Origin: Clostridium sp. AM22-11AC
GTDB lineage: Bacteria; Bacillota; Clostridia; Lachnospirales; Lachnospiraceae
Direction of reading: 5' to 3'
Length of the DNA stretch: 64,000 nucleotides
Assembly: GCF_003473545.1 (NCBI RefSeq)
Contig: NZ_QUCM01000019.1
Coordinates: 1,528 to 65,527, forward strand
Below are positions 8,409 through 17,479 of this stretch, piece after piece. Both the position numbers and the translations under genes were made by a program. Position 1 is the first letter of the stretch; each line of letters opens with the position of its first letter. The notes beneath the pieces are model-generated. The model did not search any database, was not told the origin of the DNA, and saw only the letters and a program-made list of their open reading frames with translations.

Positions 8409-9221
8409 ATGGTAGTAACAGCAGGTAAACGGTTAAAAAGCGAAAATGGCGCCAGTCTGGTGGCAGCTCTCCTGTTTTTTGTGCTGTGCGGCGTAGCCGC
8501 GTCTATGATCCTTGCGGCAGCTTCCGCGTCTGCGGGCAAAATGCAGCAAGTACCTGTAACAGACCAGAAACGGTTTGCAGTGGAGTCCGGGGCAGCTTTT
8601 TTGCGGGATGAATTAAGTGACAGTAAGACCGCTGTGAAGATCACAGATGTAAGAGTGGTAGACAGCAGGGAAGAAGAGCCGGATTATTCTGAGGAATATG
8701 TTTACACCGGCGGGGAAACTTTGGATGATGACAGTATTTTAGGCAGCTGTATTAAACAGGTATATACTTCTTTAGCGGAGGAAGATGGACAAAACGGATC
8801 CTTCTCTGAGCAGGAGGGAAATGCACAGAATGGCTCATCTCCTGAAACTGCAGAACAGGATTTTACCTTTTCTGTCCAGCTTACCCAGACAGATGGAACC
8901 CAGACCAATATAAAGGATCTGGACCAGCTTCAGACAGCGGCTCATCTGACTATGGATCCCCAGTACAATATTACAGTTGATATTTCTGATACACAGACCG
9001 GGGATGACCATCCGGAAAACCGGTGTGAACGGAAGCTGACTGTTGCAGCGAAAGTCCATGTAGATGAAATGGAAGAGGAAGAAGAACACGAAGAAACAAA
9101 TGAGAACGGGGATGTGACTTCGGAGTGGACGATCACCACTACCACACGTATTACCCAGATTTACTGGGAGCGGGGAATGATAGAAAAAACACATCCGGAT
9201 ACCGGTGTGTCAGGAGGCTGA
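8409..9221 (+). CDS. Pilus-operon membrane-anchored protein (PilX-like)
   Basis: The 270-residue product starts with a short basic segment and ENGASLVAALLFFVLCG, a pilin-like hydrophobic helix without the canonical G|F-T-L-x-E site. PilX-type minor pilins often begin this way (GxSLVxxL). The remainder is acidic, with Glu/Asp-rich stretches (MEEEEEHEE near residue 220) and a Thr-rich end. Its place between PilO and the minor pilins suggests a minor pilin or assembly factor. No catalytic motif is visible, and the exact role is unknown. Confidence 0.6.
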   Translation: MVVTAGKRLKSENGASLVAALLFFVLCGVAASMILAAASASAGKMQQVPVTDQKRFAVESGAAFLRDELSDSKTAVKITDVRVVDSREEEPDYSEEYVYTGGETLDDDSILGSCIKQVYTSLAEEDGQNGSFSEQEGNAQNGSSPETAEQDFTFSVQLTQTDGTQTNIKDLDQLQTAAHLTMDPQYNITVDISDTQTGDDHPENRCERKLTVAAKVHVDEMEEEEEHEETNENGDVTSEWTITTTTRITQIYWERGMIEKTHPDTGVSGG

Positions 9222-9228
9222 TAGTAGG

Positions 9229-9603
9229 ATGAAGGAGCATGTAGACAGACTGTTTGGAAAGCTGAGATCCTCTAAAGGTGAGACGCTGGCGGAACTTCTG
9301 GTATCTGTTCTTGTGATCGTTCTGGGACTTACCATGTTTGCTACGGCAATGATGAGTTCTAAAAAGATGCTGGTAAAAGGCGATGCTGTGATGCAGGCTT
9401 ATTACACCCAGAGGAATATCCTGGAAGGGGAAGAGACAAAGAATGAACGCAACGGCAGGCTGATCCTGGAACAAAATGGTACAGGAACGGATTTGGGGCG
9501 TTCTGCCGGAAACGAGGGCGCAGGAAAGTACAGGATCGATCTGTATTCTGACCAGAAAGGTACAAAAACAGGACAGTATTTCCGCTATAGCAGGAAAAAT
9601 TAA
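9229..9603 (+). CDS. Minor pilin (type IV pilin-like)
   Basis: This short 124-residue protein carries a prepilin-like N-terminus: basic leader, SKGETLAELLVSVLVIVLGL, with the position-5 Glu. The residue at the cleavage site is G|E rather than G|F, so processing may be unusual. CAGGAGG at 9211-9217 supports ATG 9229; the longer frame from 9205 overlaps the previous gene. The small C-terminal domain resembles minor pilins that prime fibre assembly. Pilin class is well supported; the position within the pilus is not known. Confidence 0.75.
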   Translation: MKEHVDRLFGKLRSSKGETLAELLVSVLVIVLGLTMFATAMMSSKKMLVKGDAVMQAYYTQRNILEGEETKNERNGRLILEQNGTGTDLGRSAGNEGAGKYRIDLYSDQKGTKTGQYFRYSRKN

Positions 9604-9636
9604 GAAGTAATAAGAAGTATTTATTGGAGCAGGAAC

Positions 9637-10257
9637 ATGAAAAGGAATGGGAATATGATGAGGGCATACAGAAAAATAAAATGTCATCTGAGATCACAGG
9701 CCGGTATGACGCTGACAGAAATGTTAGCGGCTGTACTGATCCTTTCCATGACTGCTACAGCTATTGGCGGCGGTGTGGCTGTAGTAAAAGAAGCATATAA
9801 GAAGACTACACAGAAGGCAGAAGCCCAGCAGGTCCTTGCTACTACGGCAGAACTGATCACTGATGTTTTATCCCAGGCACAGGAAGTGCGGACGGGCGGA
9901 ACCAGTGGTCCGGAGTTTTATAACGGGGAAAACGGGATCTGGATGCGCCTTGGGGCAGTGCCTTATCAGGAAGCCGACGGGACACAGGAAGAAAATACGA
10001 ATAAAGCCGGGAGCTGCAAGGTTTTTATTGCCGATAACGGACAGGAAACCAGAGTGCCCCTTCTTTCAGACGGTGCTATGGCAAAACGGTTTTATACGGA
10101 TTTTAATGTAGACCAGTACAGCTATGAAGATGGCTGTTTTACAGTAAAAGATATTAATGTATATTATAAGGCAGATGCAAAGCGGTCAGACAAGGTGCCA
10201 ATGGCGCACCTGGATCAGCTGACAGTACACGCTGTAAATCTGGAAGGATTAAATTAG
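9637..10257 (+). CDS. Minor pilin (type IV pilin-like)
   Basis: The 206-residue product has a basic leader of about 26 residues, then AGMTLTEMLAAVLILSMTAT, a class III prepilin signal with G|M cleavage and the conserved Glu. A polar globular domain follows. It lies between another minor pilin and the giant modular pilin. By analogy with GspI/J/K or PilVWX sets it probably belongs to the tip-priming complex. A downstream start at ATG 9655 or 9658 is possible. Confidence 0.75.
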   Translation: MKRNGNMMRAYRKIKCHLRSQAGMTLTEMLAAVLILSMTATAIGGGVAVVKEAYKKTTQKAEAQQVLATTAELITDVLSQAQEVRTGGTSGPEFYNGENGIWMRLGAVPYQEADGTQEENTNKAGSCKVFIADNGQETRVPLLSDGAMAKRFYTDFNVDQYSYEDGCFTVKDINVYYKADAKRSDKVPMAHLDQLTVHAVNLEGLN

Positions 10258-10334
10258 TTACAGTTTAACTGCAGCTGAGATGAAGCATAAATGAAGCGGT
10301 AAGAAAGACTGGATATTCTGCGGAGGATAGAGAA

Positions 10335-13300
10335 ATGGAACGCACAACCTATATGCAGAAAAAAAGAAAAGGCGGTTTTACACTGGCGGAATTTCTGGTG
10401 GTCATAGCGATCTCCACGATCCTTGCCGGTGTTTCTTTTGTTACAGCTATCCATTATCAAAGCCGTTTAAGACGTCTGGAAATGGACCAGACTGCAAAAG
10501 AGATTTTTCTGGCAGCCCAGAACCGGTTGAGCCTGGAAAAGGCCGGTGGAAGTCTGGAACGGCTTCTGGCAGAATATCCGGATCCGGAGGATCCTGACTC
10601 GGAGGATAAGCTGGGGCTTACTTTATCCTCAGGATCAGAGGAAAAACAGGGATTGTATTATATTCTGTATCAGCCGGGAGATGAGGGAAGCAATGACACA
10701 GAAGATATCAGACAGCGTCTGCTTCCCTTTGGTTCCATTGATGAAACCGTCCGTACAGATGGAAGTTATGCGATTGGTTATAACCCGAAAGAGGGAACCG
10801 TAAGGGAAGTATGGTACTCAGACAAGTATGTATTTCAGGTGACAGACCTGGAAAGTGAAGAACTGGCCCAGGCTGCATTATCTGCAGATAAGAGAGAGAA
10901 GTATCATGGAGAAGCCATTGGATATTATAACGGGGAGTCCATGACAGACCCGGAAGTGATCCCGGATCCCAAGTTAAAGAAACCAACATTGAAGATATTT
11001 AACGGGGATGTTCTCTATGCGGAAGTAGATGATTATATGTCTCCCACTGCCCGGTATACAATGAGATTGTGGGTAGAAGGCATGTCCAGCGGCACCAAAG
11101 GCTGGATTGACCTGATGGATTTCAGCCAGAGACAGAGAGTGATATCCATTGGAACCTCAGGAGTCTCTTATGTGATCTTAGATGATATCACATGGGAGGG
11201 GTTCCGTTTTGCCGGTCTGAGCCAGGACCTGAAACGTTCAGACGGAGGAAAGGAAGGAAAGCTGATCCCGGGAGAAGATCTACGGGTCTATGCGGAGGTT
11301 TCAAACAGCAACGGAAGTGTGATCAGTGAGATCAAAGAGTGCAACAGTATCTTCCAGGATATAACGGAAAATAAGGTGCTTGTTTCCAGTATTCGGCATC
11401 TGGAAAACCTGGATTACCGGATCTCCGGTTTTAAGCCTGAGGACAGTGGGGAAGCCATTGGATTGTCCCCGGCAGAAGATGGATCCAATGAGTATGTGGT
11501 TTCCCAGCAGGAGGATCTTTCCTGGACAGATTTCAGAACAAATGTTGTAAATCAAATTCATATTAGCCATGGAGATAACCGAGTAGTAAGGGAAGCAGAT
11601 AAACTTTCTGTTTGTTATGCAACGGGAAGCGGAACTTATACCTCCCTTAAATATACGCAGCCCGGCTGCTATGCTCCGGTAAACCCACAGTTTGTCATGT
11701 CTTATGAGGGAAATACGCATAAAATAAATGATCTTCTGGTGAATGTGAAGGGAGATATCCTGGCAGGCGGATGCTTTGGAAATGTTACAAAAGATCTGTA
11801 TGTAAAAGACCTGAAGCTGGTGCGGCCGGATATAACCTCAGAAACCAGTGCAGGAGCGCTGGTGGGATTTGGTATAAATATACCTGACAGATATGGTGAT
11901 CCTGTTAAACCGTTAAACATATCTGTAGAGAATGTTTTTGTACAGTATCCGAAGATCACGGCGACAGGGGAGAAGGATGCTGCCAGTGACATAGAAGTAG
12001 ATGCGGGAGCCCTGGTGGGAGCTTTTAGCGGAACAGAACTTACCATCAGTAAGACCATGGCAGTGGATACCTACCGCACAAAAGTAGCAGCGGATGATGC
12101 AGAAGCTGAGAAAGATCTGGATACGGCAGTTGAAGCAACATACAGAATTCGGTCCCAGTATGGTGTTGCAGGGGGACTGGCAGGTTCTGTATCTGGAAAA
12201 CTGACTGTTTCCGGTTGTGTTGCGTCTGTTTATGTAGATGGATATGACTTTGCAGGCGGCCTGGTAGGAAAAGTGGTTGATAATAAAGGAGATCAGCCGG
12301 CACGGATCGAAAACAGTTACGTAGGCGGTCATACATCAGCAGGAAAATTCCTGGTCCATCCGACTCCGGCAGAAGAAAACTTTGATACAACACAGGGACG
12401 TTATAATGTTATTTCCAGAGATACCATTGCAGGTGGTCTGGCTGCGATCCTGCCAAGTGGAAGCCAGGTGGAACGTACCTATGTATCAGCATCCGTTTAT
12501 ATGCATTCTGATGTTTATGGCACTGTACCGGCTGCTTCTGAGACCGATACTAAAATGAACAAGGCGAACGAGAAGCAGGATGAAGCCGCTTTTGTAACGG
12601 TTTATGGCGCATTGAATACGGGAAGCAGTGGCAAGGCTGCATCAGATGCCAGCTTTCGGTATTGCTACAGCTCTTCCATGGTAAACGGAGCAAGGTCTGT
12701 ATGTTATTCGGATACACTGAAAAATTATTTTGAGGAAAATTCTCAGGCAATATCCAAGAAAGCATTTCCTTACGATAAAACACTGACCAGTACCTATCCG
12801 ATGCCAACTGTAGTCCAGCTGATCCAGGCAGATCCAACCACCCAAAACATGATCCAGGAAGACCAAAACAGCGACTCCACCCAGCCTAAACAGATCCCAA
12901 AGTTTGCCCGCGTCCACATCGGCGACTGGATGGAGCCGGAGAAGGAAGAGCCGGAGGAGACAGGAATGCAAGTGAATAACGGTAATAGACTATGGGTAGA
13001 TTACGTGCTTGACATTCCAGACGATACTGGAACGGGAACAAATCAGGAGCCGCTGCAGGTAAGTTTTTCCATTAAAGGACAGAGCAATGGAAATACAGTC
13101 TATTATCTTGTGAAATTCTATCCGGATTTAAGCAAGATAATGTATATAGAGGAGATAGATGCGTCTAAGGTTGAGTTGGCATATAATGAAAAAAATACTT
13201 GGGGTTGGCCGGCATCGTGGACAGATATTGATAAATTATCAACGAAAAGGATTGAAGTAACAGAAACGGGAGAAAAACAGATAAAAGTAAGGTTATATCT

Positions 13301-14927
13301 GGATAATAAAGCGTTTGTCCGTTCAGGGTTCAAGTATTTATACTGGCAGGATAATTATATCAAAGCAGGAGACAATCTTGTAATACAGGCAAGTGATAAG
13401 CATGCGATCCCGGATGGTACAGATCCGATAGATGATAAAAATAACAGTTATTTTGACAAACTGATCTATGATGAAACCACAGGTACTTATACTGCAAAGG
13501 TTGCTAATTCCCGCCATCTGCTGAATTTGAATTTCTATGATAAAAATGATTTTAATATTACAAATGTAGAGCAGACGGATAATATTTTGTGGACGGATGA
13601 TCCATCGGTTACTGCAAACACGGAAGCATATTGTAAAGAACTTTCGGAAGCTTATCCCGGTGTGGATGTTAAGATCTATGATGGATGGAGTCCAGGAAAT
13701 GGTTTTACAAATCCGGGAAGTTTTAAAGCTATTGATAATACAACTATTCGTTCCTATGATGGAGGTGGACATACCATAGCGGGATTGCGGATCTTACCGC
13801 CATTGTCTGGTAATGAAAGTACGGCTCTTTTTGCTAAAAATGATCAGTTGACAGTGAAAAATCTGAATATCAAAGATCCATATATCCAGGGAGGCGCCTA
13901 TGGTGCAGCAGTGCTCATAGATACAGCTGGAGAGATTAACGATTATAGTGATGTCAGAGATGGCACTTATCTGGATCTGGAGAATATCCGCGTTTATGGT
14001 GATGATATAAAACTGCAAGGATGGGGAGTTGGCGGAATTGCAGTAAATGTAGGTGTACAGAAAGTCACCATAAAAAATGTTCATGTATATGGAAAAAATG
14101 TATTGATCGGTGGTGCCTCAACGGGATCAAATTATGGAGCAGGTGGTCTTGTAGGAAAAATAAAGGCGAAGGAATTAGAGGTTACAAACTGTTCATTTTC
14201 CGGTTATCTCAGTGGAAAACATTTTCAGCATGGAGCAGGCGGCTTGATCGGTAATCTGGATCTGTCTGGATATGTAAAAGGACCAGATAAGGAAATTCCA
14301 TTGATCCAAAATTGCTATGTGGCAGGAAGAAATAATGATTATCCAGATATGACTGCAATCGGAGATGATGATCAATTTCATGCCCCTTATAATATTTCTG
14401 GTTACAGTAATGTAGGTGGTTTGATCGGAGAAGGAAAAGGTTGTTTGAAGATTGAAAACAGCTTTAGTATGGCAAATATATTCAGTTATATGAGAGGTAA
14501 TGAAGGAAGTGCTGGTGGACTTGTTGGCAGATATGATAATTCCTCAGATCTGACCGTTGATACCTGTTATTTTGGAGGAAAGGTCAGCAGAGTAATGCAG
14601 GGAGCTGGAAATGATCCAGTCATTGGCTATCTCATCGGTCGCACCAACAAAACCGGAAGCGGTACCAGCGAAGCAACTGATGCAACCATTACCAACTGTG
14701 TGTATAGAGCCTGGGATACCAACGATGATCCAATTGGTAATATATGGGGTTCTGTAAGCGGTATTAAGTCAGTCCTAGACCAATTCCGTCTTCGTGCAAC
14801 CGACACCCAAAATGACAATACCATTACATACGACGAAAATCTGAAAAACCAGAAATATCCATATAAAATATGGACGAAAAAGCCGGATAATCAGACAGAA
14901 CCATACCGCGGTGACTGGCTCAATTAA
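10335..14927 (+). CDS. Giant modular type IV pilin with GLUG-like repeats (putative tip adhesin)
   Basis: The protein is 1530 residues, against 120-250 for typical pilins. It begins with a prepilin signal (KRKGGFTLAEFLVVIAISTI), so PilD should process it. After a pilin-like domain of about 150 residues come long beta-rich regions with many GLUG-like units, such as SAGALVGFG, AGGLAGSVSG, FAGGLVGKV, AGGLVGKIK, AGGLIGNLD, VGGLIGEG and AGGLVGRYD. GLUG repeats occur in surface adhesins and IgA-protease-like proteins. A GGAGGATAG site precedes ATG 10335. Bases of about 12970-14630 look more AT-rich than their flanks, as if a C-terminal cassette had been exchanged. I infer a tip adhesin; the ligand is unknown. 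Confidence 0.8.
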   Translation: MERTTYMQKKRKGGFTLAEFLVVIAISTILAGVSFVTAIHYQSRLRRLEMDQTAKEIFLAAQNRLSLEKAGGSLERLLAEYPDPEDPDSEDKLGLTLSSGSEEKQGLYYILYQPGDEGSNDTEDIRQRLLPFGSIDETVRTDGSYAIGYNPKEGTVREVWYSDKYVFQVTDLESEELAQAALSADKREKYHGEAIGYYNGESMTDPEVIPDPKLKKPTLKIFNGDVLYAEVDDYMSPTARYTMRLWVEGMSSGTKGWIDLMDFSQRQRVISIGTSGVSYVILDDITWEGFRFAGLSQDLKRSDGGKEGKLIPGEDLRVYAEVSNSNGSVISEIKECNSIFQDITENKVLVSSIRHLENLDYRISGFKPEDSGEAIGLSPAEDGSNEYVVSQQEDLSWTDFRTNVVNQIHISHGDNRVVREADKLSVCYATGSGTYTSLKYTQPGCYAPVNPQFVMSYEGNTHKINDLLVNVKGDILAGGCFGNVTKDLYVKDLKLVRPDITSETSAGALVGFGINIPDRYGDPVKPLNISVENVFVQYPKITATGEKDAASDIEVDAGALVGAFSGTELTISKTMAVDTYRTKVAADDAEAEKDLDTAVEATYRIRSQYGVAGGLAGSVSGKLTVSGCVASVYVDGYDFAGGLVGKVVDNKGDQPARIENSYVGGHTSAGKFLVHPTPAEENFDTTQGRYNVISRDTIAGGLAAILPSGSQVERTYVSASVYMHSDVYGTVPAASETDTKMNKANEKQDEAAFVTVYGALNTGSSGKAASDASFRYCYSSSMVNGARSVCYSDTLKNYFEENSQAISKKAFPYDKTLTSTYPMPTVVQLIQADPTTQNMIQEDQNSDSTQPKQIPKFARVHIGDWMEPEKEEPEETGMQVNNGNRLWVDYVLDIPDDTGTGTNQEPLQVSFSIKGQSNGNTVYYLVKFYPDLSKIMYIEEIDASKVELAYNEKNTWGWPASWTDIDKLSTKRIEVTETGEKQIKVRLYLDNKAFVRSGFKYLYWQDNYIKAGDNLVIQASDKHAIPDGTDPIDDKNNSYFDKLIYDETTGTYTAKVANSRHLLNLNFYDKNDFNITNVEQTDNILWTDDPSVTANTEAYCKELSEAYPGVDVKIYDGWSPGNGFTNPGSFKAIDNTTIRSYDGGGHTIAGLRILPPLSGNESTALFAKNDQLTVKNLNIKDPYIQGGAYGAAVLIDTAGEINDYSDVRDGTYLDLENIRVYGDDIKLQGWGVGGIAVNVGVQKVTIKNVHVYGKNVLIGGASTGSNYGAGGLVGKIKAKELEVTNCSFSGYLSGKHFQHGAGGLIGNLDLSGYVKGPDKEIPLIQNCYVAGRNNDYPDMTAIGDDDQFHAPYNISGYSNVGGLIGEGKGCLKIENSFSMANIFSYMRGNEGSAGGLVGRYDNSSDLTVDTCYFGGKVSRVMQGAGNDPVIGYLIGRTNKTGSGTSEATDATITNCVYRAWDTNDDPIGNIWGSVSGIKSVLDQFRLRATDTQNDNTITYDENLKNQKYPYKIWTKKPDNQTEPYRGDWLN

Positions 14928-14967
14928 TTAACGATATCGGAAAATTAAATAGAGATGTGAAATAAAT

Positions 14968-15005
14968 GGCAGGCATTACGCAAGTGCCTGCCGTCTTCTT
15001 TTTTC
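14968..15005 (+). terminator. Terminator of the pilus operon
   Basis: GGCAGGCA and TGCCTGCC form an 8-bp stem around a nine-base loop, followed by TCTTCTTTTTTC. The right arm overlaps the last codons of the convergent brnQ gene. It is best oriented for the plus-strand pilus transcript. Confidence 0.75.
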
Positions 15006-16343
15006 ATTTCTCTTACATCCCAGCCCAATGATCATCCCAACCATTGCCGGAAGGATCCATCCAAGATTGAGATTAAAGAGAGGAAGGAAAGTCTGGGCCA
15101 GTGTTACTGCTTTATCCAGGTGGAACAGTACCTGAACCTGTTCGGGAAGAGTTTTGAAAAAGTCAAACAGGGATGCTGCCCAGGTAAGGGCGGTTACCCA
15201 TACATATACTTTCCGATCATGGTGAAAATGTTCTCCAAACATTGCCAGCAGGATCAGGGCAATAGCCGGAGGGTAGATCAGCATCAGGACCGGTACAGAG
15301 TATCGGATGATAGTGGAAAGCCCCATGTTGGATCCAATAAAGGAAAATAATGTAAAAATAATAGCCCAGGCTTTGTAGGAAAGCTTATCCGGGAACATTT
15401 GCACAAAGGTTTCGGAACAGCTGGTTACCAGTCCGATGGAAGTTTTCAGGCAGGCAAAAGTAATAGTTACAGCCAGGATCACAAGTCCGGCTCTTCCAAG
15501 ATAATGGCTGGAGATCTGGGATAATGCGATACCGCCATTTTCAGAAACAGCGAACAGTCCCAAAGACTGTGCGCCCATAAGAATGGTCAGCATATAGATC
15601 AGAGCCATTAAAACACCTGCAAGGATACCGGAGTGAAGTACTTCTTTTGCAATGGCTGTATCATCATCCACTCCCATCTGGCGGATCACATTTACTACTA
15701 CGATACCGAAAGCAAGACCTGCAATGGCATCCATGGTTCCGTAGCCTTCTGACAGAGCATGAAACATAGCACCTGTTTCATAGGAAGGATCCGGCTGGGC
15801 CGCAGATACAGCGGTACCTGGATGAAGCAGGGCAGAAAGGATCAAAATTGCCAGAAAGAACAAAAACAGTGGGTTAATGACTTTTCCGATCCAGAGGGTG
15901 ATATTGCCCGGTTTTAAAGAGAAAAAGAGGACCAGGGCAAAAAAGATGGCAGAAAAGACAAGGAGTGCTGTTCTTTCTGAGATCTGGCTTCCAAGAACAG
16001 GCTGGATCCCCGTTGTAAAGGAAGTAGTAGCGCATCTTGGAATAGCAAAACATGGTCCAATGGTCAGATAAAGCAGACAGGTGAAAAAGTAACTGTAACG
16101 TCTGCTTACTTTGGAAGCAAGTGCCTGCAGCCCGTCAGAATGTGTATTTCCAATGGCTGCAACCCCAAGAATGGGAATTCCTACAGCTGCAATGATAAAG
16201 CCGGCCATAGCCGGGAGCAGGTTCCGTCCTGCAAGCTGTCCAAGATGGACAGGAAAGATCAGGTTTCCGGCGCCGAAGAACATACCAAATAAAGTAGCAG
16301 CTACTAACAGGCGCTGATGAAGGGAAAGATGTTTTTTATTCAT
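14976..16343 (-). CDS. brnQ: Branched-chain amino acid carrier (LIVCS family, BrnQ)
   Basis: At 455 residues it has the normal size and about 12 transmembrane segments of the BrnQ sodium- or proton-coupled Leu/Ile/Val importers. The N-terminal LFGMFFGAGNLIFPVHLGQ and the PRCATTSFTTG segment are family hallmarks. An AGGTGATC-type site lies ahead of ATG 16343. It is divergent from a LysR gene about 220 bp away, so that regulator may control it. Branched-chain acids are one possible feed for the acyl-CoA island, but nothing in the sequence proves that link. Confidence 0.92.
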   Translation of the reverse strand: MNKKHLSLHQRLLVAATLFGMFFGAGNLIFPVHLGQLAGRNLLPAMAGFIIAAVGIPILGVAAIGNTHSDGLQALASKVSRRYSYFFTCLLYLTIGPCFAIPRCATTSFTTGIQPVLGSQISERTALLVFSAIFFALVLFFSLKPGNITLWIGKVINPLFLFFLAILILSALLHPGTAVSAAQPDPSYETGAMFHALSEGYGTMDAIAGLAFGIVVVNVIRQMGVDDDTAIAKEVLHSGILAGVLMALIYMLTILMGAQSLGLFAVSENGGIALSQISSHYLGRAGLVILAVTITFACLKTSIGLVTSCSETFVQMFPDKLSYKAWAIIFTLFSFIGSNMGLSTIIRYSVPVLMLIYPPAIALILLAMFGEHFHHDRKVYVWVTALTWAASLFDFFKTLPEQVQVLFHLDKAVTLAQTFLPLFNLNLGWILPAMVGMIIGLGCKRNEKRRRQALA

Positions 16344-16433
16344 GATCGTGGATCACCTCGTTTTACATATTTATAAGTGGTAGTTTTGAATAGTTATATA
16401 GATCATTTATTACTTTACATTTTACGTTGGTTC

Positions 16434-16462
16434 TTGTTGTTTGTGAAATCCATGTTTATAAT
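16434..16462 (+). promoter_or_regulatory. Sigma-A promoter for the LysR gene
   Basis: TTGTTG (16434-16439) and TATAAT (16457-16462) are separated by 17 bp, a near-consensus pair about 100 bp upstream of the LysR start in the brnQ-LysR divergent region. The corresponding brnQ promoter on the minus strand is less clear. Confidence 0.65.
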
Positions 16463-16563
16463 AGAACTATGACAAAGTGTAATACTCTGTGAACAGGCGA
16501 AAACTGTGACTGACAGCAGAAATGCCTGAAAAACAGGAGAAAGGAAAGCATGGGAGTGTATTT

Positions 16564-17457
16564 ATGGAAGCAAAAAAATTAGAGATCTTAATGACTGCCG
16601 TAGATCTGGGAAGTTTTTCTAAGGCATCGGAAGTGGTTGGATATACCCAGTCAGGACTTACCCATCTGGTAAACAGCCTGGAGCGGGAGATTGGATTTCC
16701 TCTGATCATACGAAGTCACAATGGCATTTCCCTGACAGAACAGGGAAAGGAGCTGGTGCCAGCTATCAGACAGTTCCTTCAGGCAAATGCCAATCTGGAA
16801 AATCAGATTCAAACTATTACCAGGCAACAGACGGAAACCATCCGGATTGCCGCCTATGCCAGTATGGCCATGTTCTGGATGCCGGAAATATTGTACCGTT
16901 TTCGCAGGATCTGCCCAAAAGTGGATGTAGACCTGCGGATGGTGGATAATGCCCTGGAGCCTTTTGAACTTTTACAGGAGGGAAAGACAGATGTGATCTT
17001 TGCCAGCAGACAAAGTTACCGGAACTGTGAATGGATCCCCCTTTATTATGAATTGCTGTATGCCATTTTGCCGAAGGATTATCCCTTAAATGGACGAAAA
17101 GAATTTCCTTTAAAAGAGTTTGAGGGGCAAGATTTTCTTATGCCTTATGGACGTTTTGATATTGATGTTCACGCTGCTTTTGACAGGGCAGGTGTAAAGG
17201 CGAAAGAGCAGGCTGTGTATGTAGATGATGAAACCGTGATCCGTATGGTGGGGAAAGGACTTGGCATTTCCATGATGTCGGAATTTATGATCCGGGGGAA
17301 TACAGATGATGTGTGCTGTGTGCCGGTCACACCGGAAAGCATCAGGGAACTGGGAATGGGAATGAAGAAAGAAACGGAGCCTTCCGATAGTGTGCAGAAG
17401 CTGAAAGAATGTGTTCTCCAGTATGTGAAAGAGTTAAAGGAACGAAAAAAGGCTTGA
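16564..17457 (+). CDS. LysR family transcriptional regulator
   Basis: The 297-residue protein has the LysR winged helix-turn-helix at residues 1-60 (ILMTAVDLGSFSKASEVVGY, then TQSGLTHLVNSLE) and a periplasmic-binding-like effector domain from about residue 90. ATG 16564 is chosen because GGGAG lies 7 bases upstream and the family starts just before this helix; the frame is open from 16522. It diverges from brnQ, the standard arrangement for an autoregulated LysR and its target. The effector is unknown. Its last codons overlap a terminator of the convergent pilin. Confidence 0.85.
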   Translation: MEAKKLEILMTAVDLGSFSKASEVVGYTQSGLTHLVNSLEREIGFPLIIRSHNGISLTEQGKELVPAIRQFLQANANLENQIQTITRQQTETIRIAAYASMAMFWMPEILYRFRRICPKVDVDLRMVDNALEPFELLQEGKTDVIFASRQSYRNCEWIPLYYELLYAILPKDYPLNGRKEFPLKEFEGQDFLMPYGRFDIDVHAAFDRAGVKAKEQAVYVDDETVIRMVGKGLGISMMSEFMIRGNTDDVCCVPVTPESIRELGMGMKKETEPSDSVQKLKECVLQYVKELKERKKA

Positions 17458-17474
17458 CTTTTTACAGTCAAGCC
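17445..17474 (-). terminator. Terminator of the orphan pilin gene
   Basis: GGCTTGACT and AGTCAAGCC (9-bp perfect stem, loop TTTTAC) are followed on the minus strand by six T residues (bases 17450-17445). It terminates the minus-strand pilin transcript and overlaps the LysR 3' end. Confidence 0.8.
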
Positions 17475-17479
17475 CCATA

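Noticed and set aside
8252..8644. Minus-strand 130-codon frame across the pilO/PilX-like junction
   Set aside because: Antisense shadow of two well-supported genes; no ribosome binding site or domain.
9151..9697. Minus-strand open frames over the minor pilin genes
   Set aside because: They lie opposite clear pilin genes with ribosome binding sites and show no recognisable domains.
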